DNA of 44,621 bases from Coriobacteriia bacterium (GTDB lineage Bacteria; Actinomycetota; Coriobacteriia; Anaerosomatales; PALSA-660): the NCBI GenBank assembly GCA_025361335.1, contig JANYAK010000043.1:1-44621 (forward strand), read 5' to 3'. A program made the position numbers and the translations under genes. Of this stretch, positions 1 to 7,402 are shown one piece after another. The notes under the pieces were generated by a model. It saw only the letters and a program-made list of their open reading frames with translations. It ran no database searches and had not been told where the DNA came from. How positions within the stretch are numbered: position 1 is the first letter of the stretch; each line of letters begins with the position of its first letter.

Positions 1-1
1 G

Positions 2-130
2 CTGCAAGGCAAGCTCTACAAGCTCAACGCCCGCAAGAACCCGAGATGGAAAGAGGAGGTGGAGGCACCCGAGCTCGAGTACATTGATTCTGAGGCAGCG
101 AATCAGGTCCTCGAGTACCTTTCATTATGA
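2..130 (+). CDS. C-terminal fragment of an unidentified protein, probably a transposase
   Basis: Forty-two residues of an open frame enter from the left edge and end at TGA 128-130. The peptide is charged, with a basic stretch (KLNARKNPRWKEE) followed by an acidic one (VEAPELEYIDSE), and ends in QVLEYLSL. I do not recognise the family from so short a tail. The same peptide is encoded in inverted orientation at the right end of the window. Duplication plus the short distance from stop to repeat end suggests an insertion-sequence transposase. The frame is truncated by the window edge, so a start cannot be given. Confidence 0.6.
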   Translation: MQGKLYKLNARKNPRWKEEVEAPELEYIDSEAANQVLEYLSL

Positions 131-139
131 GGCACTACG
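5..139. repeat. Left copy of a 135-bp inverted terminal repeat
   Basis: Bases 5-139 are identical to the reverse complement of 44487-44621 by direct reading. The repeat covers the 3' end of a reading frame, its TGA stop (128-130) and nine further bases, and identity stops abruptly after base 139. A repeat that ends just past a stop codon looks like the end of an insertion sequence. It is probably also why the assembled contig ends here. The rest of the element lies outside the window. Confidence 0.9.
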
Positions 140-242
140 CGGCAGGGCGCGGAGCGGTTGTTGCAATGGTCGGTCTACAATCATGTCCGGTATGACGCAC
201 AAGGAACGATTCCGGTTCACGGACGGCGGACGGGCGGGACAG

Positions 243-914
243 ATGCCTCACCAGCGCAGCCTCTTCGATGTCGTGGGGCCGATCATGATCGGCCCGTCGT
301 CCAGCCATACCGCCGGGGCGGTCCGTCTCGGCGCCCTCGCCCGGGCGGTCTTCGGTGGGCAGCCGACGGTCGCCGACATCGAGCTGCACGGGTCGTTCGC
401 CTCCACGGGTCCCGGTCACGGCACCGACCTGGCCTTGGCGGCCGGACTGCTGGGGATGGCGCTTGACGACCCGCGCATCCGGACCGCGCTCGCGCTGGCA
501 GCCGATGCCGGCATGACCATCACGTTGTGCGAGAGCGACCTCGGAGAGGTCCATCCCAACACCGCCCGGCTCACCCTGAGCGACGCCGATGGGAACGCCA
601 CCACCGTCCAGGGTTCCTCGGTGGGCGGCGCCGCTGTCGTGCTGTCGCGCATCGGCGACTTCGACGTGTCCATATCGGGCGAACTGCCCGTGCTGATCGT
701 CGAGCACCACGACGAGCCCGGCGTCATAGCGGCGGTCTCCGCCTTGCTGGCCGCCCACGGAGTCAACGTCGCTTCCATGGAAGTCTCCCGCGAGATGCGC
801 GGCGCACAAGCGCTCATGGTGCTCGAGACCGACCAGCCGGTGGGCGACGGCACGGTCGCCGAGATGGCAGAGGTGCCGGCGGTGACGAGCATCAGGGTGG
901 TACCCGCCGTCTGA
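243..914 (+). CDS. sdaAB: L-serine dehydratase, beta subunit (iron-sulfur-dependent)
   Basis: This is the beta chain of the two-subunit [4Fe-4S] L-serine dehydratase, which deaminates L-serine to pyruvate and ammonia in the cytoplasm. The N-terminus holds the family signature SLFDVVGPIMIGPSSSHTAG, and the C-terminal third is an ACT domain (about residues 150-220) with the typical DEPGVIAAVSALLAAHGVNVA pattern; ACT domains in this family bind serine as a regulatory or substrate-capturing site. The length (223 aa) fits a separate beta subunit. I chose the ATG at 243 because the family motif begins seven residues later; ATGs at 183 and 192 in the same frame are possible. The frame is open further upstream into the repeated element, which is fortuitous. 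Its partner sdaAA lies 2.5 kb downstream, beyond the inverted feo cassette, which is an unusual split. Confidence 0.93.
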   Translation: MPHQRSLFDVVGPIMIGPSSSHTAGAVRLGALARAVFGGQPTVADIELHGSFASTGPGHGTDLALAAGLLGMALDDPRIRTALALAADAGMTITLCESDLGEVHPNTARLTLSDADGNATTVQGSSVGGAAVVLSRIGDFDVSISGELPVLIVEHHDEPGVIAAVSALLAAHGVNVASMEVSREMRGAQALMVLETDQPVGDGTVAEMAEVPAVTSIRVVPAV

Positions 915-952
915 AGGACGCGGCGGGCGGAGTGCGATCCGTCCGCGCGCCC

Positions 953-1141
953 CTACCGGGCCGACTTCCTGCACGCCGCGCAATCGCCGGAGCACGGCCG
1001 CAGCTTCACCGCATGGCACCTGGTGCAGCGCACCCCTGGGGCCCGCAGTCCGCAGCGTGGACACGTGAGCTCCATCCCGGCGCCGGCGATCGGACACGAA
1101 GGCGGAACGACGGCGCCGGTGTTCTCGGTTCGCTCCCGCAT
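953..1141 (-). CDS. Small Cys-rich protein encoded downstream of feoB
   Basis: This 62-residue protein starts at an ATG that overlaps the feoB stop by one base (TGATG), so it is almost certainly translationally coupled to feoB. It has eight cysteines: C16, then CPRC (27-30), CTRC (39-42), C50 and CAAC (54-57). The paired CxxC motifs look like a zinc ribbon or an Fe-S or iron-binding site. No membrane segment is visible, so it is not the usual membrane-anchored FeoB-associated Cys-rich protein. By position it could play a FeoC-like accessory role for the ferrous-iron transporter, but no sequence similarity to FeoC is apparent. Role assigned from context only. Confidence 0.75.
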   Translation of the reverse strand: MRERTENTGAVVPPSCPIAGAGMELTCPRCGLRAPGVRCTRCHAVKLRPCSGDCAACRKSAR

Positions 1142-2997
1142 CAGGCCACCGCCTCGAGGATCCGCGTGACGATGCCGCCGAGCAGGAACGCGAGCCCGAT
1201 CGACCCGGCCAGGAGCCCGACGAGGAAGCGCCAGCCGCGCTCCTTGAGGATCACCATCACGCTCGCGATGCACGGGACGAACAGGGTGATCGTGACCATC
1301 GCGACGAGCAGCTGGGGATCGGTCAGGTGCATCTGGAAGAAGCCGGCCGCGCCGAAGTCCCGTCGGACGAAGCCCATGACGAAGGCCGTCGCCGCCCTCG
1401 CGGGCAGATGCAGCCAGCCCACCGTGAGCGGCGTCGATACGCGCTGGATCCACGCCAGTGCGCCGGTCACGTCCAACAGCGAGATGAGCAGGGCGCCGAC
1501 CAGGAAGAACGCCGCGACCTCGCCCATGAAGCCCCACACCTTGAGCGCCGACTTGCGCACGACGTTGCCGATGCGCGGCAAGCGGAGTGGCGGCAGGTCG
1601 ATCAGCAGGTCGGTCGACTGCCCGGGCGTGAGACGCTGGAGCGCAGTCCCCAACAGCACGAAGATCCCGAACAGGATGCCGAAGTACGCGAGGGAGTAGT
1701 ACCAGGCGACGCGCGTCATGAGCGCCGCGATCACGGCGATCTGTGCCGAGCATGGCAGGGCGACCGCCATCAGCGCCGTGGCGATGAACCGCTCGCGCTT
1801 GTTGCCCAGGATGCGCGTCGTCAGAGTCCCCATCGTCACGCACCCGAGCCCCAGGATGAGCGGTATGACCGCGCGTCCATTGAGACCCACCGCCATGAGC
1901 GCCCGGTCCGCCAGCGCCGCGATCCGCGGGAGATACCCGGTGTCCTCCAGGAGCGAGAGCAGCAGGTAGAATCCCGTCACCAGCGGCAGGATGACGCCGA
2001 GCAGGTAGGTGGGCGTCATCGTGAGCACGCCGAACTCACCAGCGAGAACCTTGTAGATCAAGCTCCCGACAGGCGCCACATGGGTCACCAGCCCGCGCAC
2101 GAAGGGCTCCCAGTATCCCTTCATGGCTCCCTCGGTCACGCCCACGACGCCGCCGGCTATGAGCTCGCCGAGCACTTTGTACATGGCGAACAGCAGCAGC
2201 CCCAACAGGGGCAGCCCGGTGAGCGGATGCAGCATCCACCGCGACAGGCGGGTGGAGAAGCGCACACCGGACAGGCTCTCGCGCACCACATGTCGGGCGA
2301 GGTCGTCCACCCTGACACGCCGCCGGACGTAGATCTCGTCGCGCATCGTCCCGGGCTCGATGCCATGACGCCGCGCGACCACTTCGTCGCCCTCGAGAAC
2401 GAGGCACGCCTCCGCCCGCGAGCCCGTCCTCGCGGCCATCCGCACAAGGGCCGCCTCGAGATCGTGGTCGGCATGCCCCGGCCGCGCGGTGGCGATGGCC
2501 GCCTTGAGCGTGTCGAGTCCCGTCCCGTCCACGGCGACGGTCTCGACCACCGGCACGCCGAGCAGGTCCTCGAGCAGGTCGCGGTCGACGGCCACTCCTT
2601 CGCGGCGGGCCTCGTCGGCCATGTTGAGCGCGACCACCATCGGCAGTCCCATGTCGATGAGCTGCAGCGTCAGGAACAGGTCGCGCTCGAGATGCACAGC
2701 GTCGACGACGTTGACGACGCGATCGGCGTGCAGGATGACGTCGCGTGCGACCGTCTCCTCCTCGTTGAACGAGGACACGCCGTAGATGCCCGGGGTATCG
2801 ACCACGTCGCGGTCACCGAACCGGCCGCGCGTGAGCTCGACCGTCGTCCCAGGGAAGTTCGACACGTCGACGTAGGCGCCGGTGAGCGCGTTGAACACGG
2901 CTGACTTGCCGACGTTTGGATTGCCGACGAGCACCACCGTGCCGCCTCGGGCTCGCGGGGTGGAGGTGGGGCTCTCAGGAGTCGGGCAGTGGGCCAT
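1141..2997 (-). CDS. feoB: Ferrous iron transporter FeoB
   Basis: FeoB imports Fe2+ across the inner membrane and carries an N-terminal GTPase domain. Visible GTPase motifs are G1 GNPNVGKS (residues 25-32), G3 DTPG (67-70) and G4 NMAD (125-128). A helical region follows, then a polytopic C-terminal half with repeated hydrophobic segments and a conserved GLGCVTMGTLTTR stretch that places a Cys in the transport core. The predicted length is 618 aa, shorter than the usual 700-770. I chose the ATG at 2997 because it lies four bases after the feoA stop and 20 residues before the G domain; the frame remains open upstream inside feoA. The operon order is feoA-feoB-small Cys-rich gene. Expression is probably controlled by the palindrome at 3322-3335. 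Confidence 0.95.
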   Translation of the reverse strand: MAHCPTPESPTSTPRARGGTVVLVGNPNVGKSAVFNALTGAYVDVSNFPGTTVELTRGRFGDRDVVDTPGIYGVSSFNEEETVARDVILHADRVVNVVDAVHLERDLFLTLQLIDMGLPMVVALNMADEARREGVAVDRDLLEDLLGVPVVETVAVDGTGLDTLKAAIATARPGHADHDLEAALVRMAARTGSRAEACLVLEGDEVVARRHGIEPGTMRDEIYVRRRVRVDDLARHVVRESLSGVRFSTRLSRWMLHPLTGLPLLGLLLFAMYKVLGELIAGGVVGVTEGAMKGYWEPFVRGLVTHVAPVGSLIYKVLAGEFGVLTMTPTYLLGVILPLVTGFYLLLSLLEDTGYLPRIAALADRALMAVGLNGRAVIPLILGLGCVTMGTLTTRILGNKRERFIATALMAVALPCSAQIAVIAALMTRVAWYYSLAYFGILFGIFVLLGTALQRLTPGQSTDLLIDLPPLRLPRIGNVVRKSALKVWGFMGEVAAFFLVGALLISLLDVTGALAWIQRVSTPLTVGWLHLPARAATAFVMGFVRRDFGAAGFFQMHLTDPQLLVAMVTITLFVPCIASVMVILKERGWRFLVGLLAGSIGLAFLLGGIVTRILEAVA

Positions 2998-3001
2998 CGG
3001 C

Positions 3002-3328
3002 CTACCGGGCTTCCGCGAGAGCCGACCCATCCGCCGGCTCGGCGTGCCGGACGCGGATCCTCTTCGCGAGCTCCCGGCCGACGGCGATCTCCTGGCGGCC
3101 ACTCTTGAGCACGATCGGGCCGGCCGGGATGCGCGCGACGCACTGCACACACGCGCCTTCCGCCATGCCGAACCTGAGCGCCGTGATGCGCGCACGCTCG
3201 TCATCGACGGCGGTCACGGTGAAGTGCTGCCCGGCCCGCGCCTCGGCCAGCGTGCAGTGGACGCACGGAGCCTCGGGCAGGAGCAGGGGTGTGGTATCCG
3301 TGGTGTTCTCTCTCATGGCAGTTAGCAT
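3002..3328 (-). CDS. feoA: FeoA-like protein with two CxxC motifs
   Basis: FeoA is a small SH3-like cytoplasmic protein needed for FeoB-dependent Fe2+ uptake. The core (about residues 27-98) has the family pattern TLAEARAGQHFTV, a central LRFGMAEGA turn and a C-terminal GRQEIAVGRELAKRI segment. Two features are unusual. There is an N-terminal extension of roughly 25 residues containing CVHC (22-25), and the central turn contains CVQC (60-63), so the protein has two CxxC pairs. The start is uncertain: ATG 3328 has a weak GGGA upstream and falls inside the operator palindrome, while ATG 3316 would give 104 residues. feoB starts four bases after this stop. Confidence 0.85.
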   Translation of the reverse strand: MLTAMRENTTDTTPLLLPEAPCVHCTLAEARAGQHFTVTAVDDERARITALRFGMAEGACVQCVARIPAGPIVLKSGRQEIAVGRELAKRIRVRHAEPADGSALAEAR

Positions 3329-3367
3329 ATGCTAATCCCGTGCCTTTTGCTACCCTAATCCCGTGCC
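3322..3367 (-). promoter_or_regulatory. Predicted metal-regulator operator of the feo operon
   Basis: A perfect 14-bp palindrome, TTAGCATATGCTAA (3322-3335), overlaps the feoA start region. A 13-bp direct repeat, CTAATCCCGTGCC on the plus strand, occurs at 3332-3344 and 3355-3367, 23 bp apart (about two helical turns). TTAG...CTAA half sites resemble operators of DtxR/IdeR/MntR metal-dependent repressors. Placement at an Fe2+ uptake operon makes iron repression the natural reading. The regulator itself is not in this window, and the assignment rests on pattern and context. Confidence 0.6.
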
Positions 3368-3440
3368 GAGCCGCGCGAGAACCGGCGAACGGCGGGTGCT
3401 ACCATCGGATCAGTCACACGGAACCGGCGGGAGAGACTCC

Positions 3441-4292
3441 ATGGCGTACGGGACGTTCGTCGAGCTGCTGGTAGCAGCTGCGGAACATGGCTCGCTCGGT
3501 GAGGCCGCCGTCGCGCGCGAGGCGGCCGAGCAGGGCACGACCCGCGAAGCGGTCATACGCCGCCTGGACGAGGCGCTCGCCGTCATGGAGGAGGCCGTCG
3601 CTGAGGGACTCACCGGCTCCGCTCGCTCGCGTTCGGGACTGACGGGGGGCGACGCGCGGAGGGTCGCGACGAGCGCGCCGGGCTTGGCGGGAGCCCCTTT
3701 CGACGAGGCCATCGCGGCAGCGCTCGCGGTCGCCGAGGTCAACGCCGCCATGGGCCGCGTGGTCGCCGCGCCGACCGGAGGGGCCTCGGGAGTGCTGCCC
3801 GGCGTACTGCTCGCGGTGGCGCGGCAGGTCGCCGCCCCGCGCGAATCCGTGGCTCTGGCGCTCGCGACTGCCGGCGCGGTCGGCGCGGTGATCGCCGCGC
3901 GCGCGGCGCTGTCCGGGGCGGCCGCCGGCTGCCAAGCCGAGATCGGGTCGGGCGCCGCGATGGCAGCCGCAGCGGCGGTCGAGCTCGCGGGAGGTTCTCC
4001 GCAACAGGCCGGACACGCGGCCTCGCTCGCCTTACAGGGACTGCTCGGGCTGGTGTGCGACCCGGTCGCCGGCCTCGTCGAGGTCCCTTGCGTGGTGCGC
4101 AACGCCACCGGTGCCGCGGTGGCGCTCGCCGCGACCGAGATGGCGATGGCGGGCGTGGAGTTCCCCATCCCGTTCGATGAGGTGGCCTTGGCGATGGGGT
4201 CGGTGGGCCGGAGCCTGCCGCCCTCCCTGCGAGAGACCGCGCTCGGAGGCTTGGCCGTGACCCCCACCGGGAAGCGTCTCGGCCTGCGGTAG
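3441..4292 (+). CDS. sdaAA: L-serine dehydratase, alpha subunit (iron-sulfur-dependent)
   Basis: This is the catalytic alpha chain of the [4Fe-4S] L-serine dehydratase. It shows the family motif APTGGASGVLPG (residues 110-121), GCQAEIGSGAAMAA (163-176) and LVCDPVAGLVEVPC (204-217). Cys164, Cys206 and Cys217 are the expected cluster ligands. The length of 283 aa fits a stand-alone alpha subunit. The ATG at 3441 has GGGAGAGA just upstream; the same frame is open from 3363 but the earlier start adds unrelated sequence. Its partner sdaAB is at 243-914 on the same strand, separated by the divergent feo operon. The enzyme is oxygen-labile, which fits an anaerobic lifestyle. Confidence 0.94.
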   Translation: MAYGTFVELLVAAAEHGSLGEAAVAREAAEQGTTREAVIRRLDEALAVMEEAVAEGLTGSARSRSGLTGGDARRVATSAPGLAGAPFDEAIAAALAVAEVNAAMGRVVAAPTGGASGVLPGVLLAVARQVAAPRESVALALATAGAVGAVIAARAALSGAAAGCQAEIGSGAAMAAAAAVELAGGSPQQAGHAASLALQGLLGLVCDPVAGLVEVPCVVRNATGAAVALAATEMAMAGVEFPIPFDEVALAMGSVGRSLPPSLRETALGGLAVTPTGKRLGLR

Positions 4293-4350
4293 CGCGGGGT
4301 AGCGCGGGATCCCCACGCACGTGCCGAACAGATCCGAGTGGTGCTATCCT

Positions 4351-4480
4351 CTCCCCGTCGAGGGGGAGTAGCGCCCGGAGCGAACGAGGCTCCGGGAGCA
4401 GGCCGACAATCTCGGGTCCGGACATCACGGGCCCCGGCCCTGCACTCACAGTCCGCTGTGACCGCGAGACTCTCGGCCGG
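4351..4480 (+). promoter_or_regulatory. Manganese riboswitch (yybP-ykoY class)
   Basis: The 236-bp leader of the P-type ATPase gene contains the two conserved loops of the yybP-ykoY motif: GGGGGAGTAGCG (near 4362-4373) and ACCGCGAGAC (4461-4470). Pairings seen by eye include a closing helix 4357-4362 with 4472-4477 (five Watson-Crick pairs and one wobble), a perfect 8-bp hairpin 4374-4381/4389-4396, and a 6-bp hairpin 4446-4451/4456-4461 that leads straight into the second loop. This class binds Mn2+ through the two internal loops and commonly precedes P-type ATPases and other Mn exporters. I see no unambiguous terminator before the ribosome binding site (GGAGG, 4520-4524), so the output could be translational. 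Confidence 0.85.
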
Positions 4481-4528
4481 CCCGCTTCTGGAGGCCCGCC
4501 GGGGGTCTCTTCGTTTCACGGAGGTCTG

Positions 4529-7234
4529 ATGAGCGACTCGAATCGACCGACCACGAACCCGCCGACGTATCACCACACTCGCGCTGGCGCGGAAGTGGCC
4601 CGCTCGCTGGGCACGGACCCGGTGGCGGGACTGACGGCGGAGAGGGTGCGCGCGCTGTCCGAGCGCTTCGGCCCCAACCGGCTGCAGGCCGCCGAGCGCG
4701 GCGGTGTGCTCAGGATGCTCCTGGGTCAGTTCAACGATTTCATGATCTGGGTCCTGTTCGGCGCTGTCGTCCTGTCGGCCGTCGAGGGGCAGGTCCCCGA
4801 AGCGATCGCCATCACCGCGATCCTCCTGCTCAACGGGATCCTCGGCTTCGTCCAGGAATACCGCGCGGAACGCGCGATGGAAGCGCTCAAGGAGATGGCG
4901 GCCCCGACCGCCGCCGTCATCCGCGACGGTTCCGAGACCTGCGTGAAGGCCGAGGAGCTCGTGCCGGGCGACATCGTCCTTCTGGCCTCGGGGGACCGCA
5001 TACCGGCAGACGGACGACTGCTCGAAGACGCCGCCCTTCGCGTCGAAGAGGCGTCACTCACGGGCGAGAGCATGCCCGCCCACAAGCATGCCGACGCCGT
5101 GGCCGACGCGAACGCCAGTCTCGGCGACCGGACCGGGATGGTGTTCGCGGGCACATCGGTGACCGTCGGCCGCGGGAGGTTCGTCGTCACGGCGACGGGC
5201 CAGGCCACCGAGATGGGCCGCATCGCCCAGCTTCTCGCGGACCAGGAGGAGGAGCCCACCCCGCTGCAGAAGGAGCTGCGCGCCGTAGGCAAGCGGGTCG
5301 CGATCGCCGTGCTCGTCATCGCGGGGATCGTGTTCGCCCAAGGCATGGTGCGCGCCCTCCTGGCCCCCGGCCGCACGGGCGCGGACTTGGTCAGAGCGCT
5401 CACCGTGAACCTGCTCGTGGCCATCTCGCTCGCCGTCGCCGCCATACCCGAGGGACTGCCCGCCATCGTGACCGTGGCGCTGTCGCTGGGCGTGCGCCTG
5501 ATGGCCCGGCGCAACGCGATCGTCCGCAAGCTTCACGCAGTCGAGACCCTCGGCTCCACGACGTTCATCTGCACGGACAAGACCGGCACGCTCACGCGCA
5601 ACGTCATGGTCGTTCGCCGGATGGTCGTCGGCACCGATCGTGTTGACGTGCTTCCCGACTGGGCGCTGCAGCCCGCGGGCGACGTGCCCAACGACGCGGA
5701 CCGCGAGCTCCTTATGCGCATCGCCGCTTCGTGCAACGACGCCCGCGTCGGCGCGGACGGCATCCTGATCGGCGACCCCACCGAGACAGCCCTCATGGTG
5801 GCGTCGGAGAACATGTCCGAGGACCACATCCGACCGGCGCGGGTCGCCGAGATCCCATTCGACTCTCAGCGCAAGCGGATGACGACGGTGCACGACCTCG
5901 ACGGCGCGCGTGTCGCCTATGTGAAGGGGGCACCCGACGTCGTCCTCGGTCTGTGCATGTCGGCCCGCATCGCCGGCGTATCGGTGCCCCTCACCACCGA
6001 GCTGCGGTCCCGCATCCATGCGGCGAACGACGATCTCGCCGGCAGCGGTCATCGCACGCTCGTGTTCGCCATGCGTGAGCTGGCGCCGGACGCGACCCTG
6101 GACGAGGCTTCGCTCGAGCGGGACCTCACCTATGTCGGCATCCTCGGCATGGTCGATCCGCCGAGACCGGAGGTGCCTGCGGCGATCGACGCGTGCCACA
6201 AGGCTGGGATCCACGTCGCGATGGTGACGGGGGACCACGCTCTCACGGCGATGGCGATCGGCGCGGAGGTCGGCCTCCTCGAGGGCAAGCGTGTCGTCAC
6301 CGGTGTCGAGTTGGAATCGATGAGCGACGACGAACTCTTCGAGGCAGTCGAGGACATCCGCATCTACGCGCGCGTGAACCCCGAGCACAAGCTGCGCATC
6401 GTGGACGCGCTCAAGCGGCGCGGCCACGTCGTCGCCATGACCGGCGACGGGGTCAACGACGCGCCCGCCCTGAAGCGGGCGGATATCGGCGTCGCGATGG
6501 GGCTGGTCGGCACCGATGTCAGCCGGGAGGCCGCGGACATGGTGCTCGCGGATGACGACTTCGCGACCATCGTCGAGGCGGTACGCCATGGGCGGACCGT
6601 CTTCGCCAACATCCGCAAGTTCATCCTCTTCTTGCTGTCGTGCAACGTGTCCGAGGTGCTGATCGTGTTCCTCGGGTCGTTCCTCATCGACAAGCCGGTC
6701 CTCCTGCCCCTCCAGCTGCTGTGGAACAACCTGGTCACCGACGGCTTGCCGGCCCTTGCCCTCGGCGTGGATCCCGCGTCTCCGCGCGTGATGGAGCAGC
6801 CTCCGCGCTGCGCCGACGAAGGCGTCCTCACGAAGGCGAGCCAGATCCAGATCCTGGCTCAAGGCGCGTTGATCACGGCGGGCGCGCTGGGCGTCTACAT
6901 GGTGGGCGAATGGCTCCTGCCGCACCACAGCTACCAGCTCGGCCAGACGATGCTGCTCACGACGATGGTCACGACGCAACTGCTCCACTCGTTCAGCTTC
7001 CGATCCCGCACGCGCAGCGTGTTCGGGCCCGAATCGCTCAAGAACCCCTGGCTGCTGGCCGCGGCCGGAGGCTCGTTCCTGGCCCATCTCGCCGTGCTGT
7101 ACGTCCCGCCCCTCGCGGCGGTGTTCAAGACCGTGCCGCTCGGCGCGCTGGAGTGGGCGGCCGTGCTGGTCGCGAGCCTCGTCCCGCTCGCGCTCATCGA
7201 CCTCCTGAAAGTCACGACGGCGCGTCGGGCCTGA
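4529..7234 (+). CDS. P2-type cation-transporting ATPase, probable Mn2+/Ca2+ exporter
   Basis: This 901-residue P-type ATPase moves cations across the inner membrane. Domains in order are a cation-ATPase N-terminal domain (about 12-75), an actuator domain with TGES, an M4 helix with the PEGLP motif typical of P2A calcium-type pumps, the phosphorylation motif DKTGT with Asp350, a nucleotide-binding domain with a KGAPD loop, the hinge TGDGVND, and six C-terminal membrane helices. There is no heavy-metal CPC motif, so it is not a Cu/Zn pump. The upstream Mn riboswitch argues for manganese export or combined Mn/Ca transport; YoaB-like Lactococcus pumps are the closest described analogy. The start ATG has GGAGG five bases upstream. 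It is transcribed alone in its direction, with the kinase gene 168 bp downstream. Confidence 0.93.
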   Translation: MSDSNRPTTNPPTYHHTRAGAEVARSLGTDPVAGLTAERVRALSERFGPNRLQAAERGGVLRMLLGQFNDFMIWVLFGAVVLSAVEGQVPEAIAITAILLLNGILGFVQEYRAERAMEALKEMAAPTAAVIRDGSETCVKAEELVPGDIVLLASGDRIPADGRLLEDAALRVEEASLTGESMPAHKHADAVADANASLGDRTGMVFAGTSVTVGRGRFVVTATGQATEMGRIAQLLADQEEEPTPLQKELRAVGKRVAIAVLVIAGIVFAQGMVRALLAPGRTGADLVRALTVNLLVAISLAVAAIPEGLPAIVTVALSLGVRLMARRNAIVRKLHAVETLGSTTFICTDKTGTLTRNVMVVRRMVVGTDRVDVLPDWALQPAGDVPNDADRELLMRIAASCNDARVGADGILIGDPTETALMVASENMSEDHIRPARVAEIPFDSQRKRMTTVHDLDGARVAYVKGAPDVVLGLCMSARIAGVSVPLTTELRSRIHAANDDLAGSGHRTLVFAMRELAPDATLDEASLERDLTYVGILGMVDPPRPEVPAAIDACHKAGIHVAMVTGDHALTAMAIGAEVGLLEGKRVVTGVELESMSDDELFEAVEDIRIYARVNPEHKLRIVDALKRRGHVVAMTGDGVNDAPALKRADIGVAMGLVGTDVSREAADMVLADDDFATIVEAVRHGRTVFANIRKFILFLLSCNVSEVLIVFLGSFLIDKPVLLPLQLLWNNLVTDGLPALALGVDPASPRVMEQPPRCADEGVLTKASQIQILAQGALITAGALGVYMVGEWLLPHHSYQLGQTMLLTTMVTTQLLHSFSFRSRTRSVFGPESLKNPWLLAAAGGSFLAHLAVLYVPPLAAVFKTVPLGALEWAAVLVASLVPLALIDLLKVTTARRA

Positions 7235-7368
7235 TGGGTCGGGCGGCTCCCGGACGCGGCATCCCGCGCACATCGCGGCGGCGACGCTGAGAGGAGTTCC
7301 GTGGTGTCGCCGTTCGACGCGCCGAGTGTGACCGCTGCTGTCGTATTGCCTAGTATGTGTGAAGGGGC

Positions 7369-7384
7369 CGGTGCGAAGGCACCG
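7369..7384 (+). other. Hairpin in the leader of the sensor kinase gene
   Basis: CGGTGC-GAAG-GCACCG forms a perfect 6-bp stem with a GAAG tetraloop seven bases before the AGGAGG ribosome binding site. A TAGTAT hexamer at 7351-7356 could be its -10 box, but the -35 is unconvincing. The hairpin may stabilise the mRNA end or modulate initiation. Confidence 0.4.
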
Positions 7385-7402
7385 TGCGACAGGAGGTTCA
7401 GG

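Noticed and set aside
84-242. Upstream extension of the sdaAB frame back to base 84
   Set aside because: The first part lies in the repeated element read in a different frame, and the family motif starts after base 243. A fused gene is not supported.
135-1097. Long minus-strand frame opposite sdaAB
   Set aside because: It is a high-GC shadow; the translation has arginine- and glycine-rich low-complexity sequence with no family motifs, unlike the clear sdaAB on the plus strand.
1327-2904. Long plus-strand frame opposite feoB
   Set aside because: Its composition (His/Arg/Glu-rich) is typical of an antisense shadow, while the opposite frame has all FeoB motifs.
5054-7273. 739-codon minus-strand frame opposite the P-type ATPase
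   Set aside because: It is antisense to a complete ATPase with DKTGT and TGDGVND motifs; no independent ribosome binding site or domain was seen.
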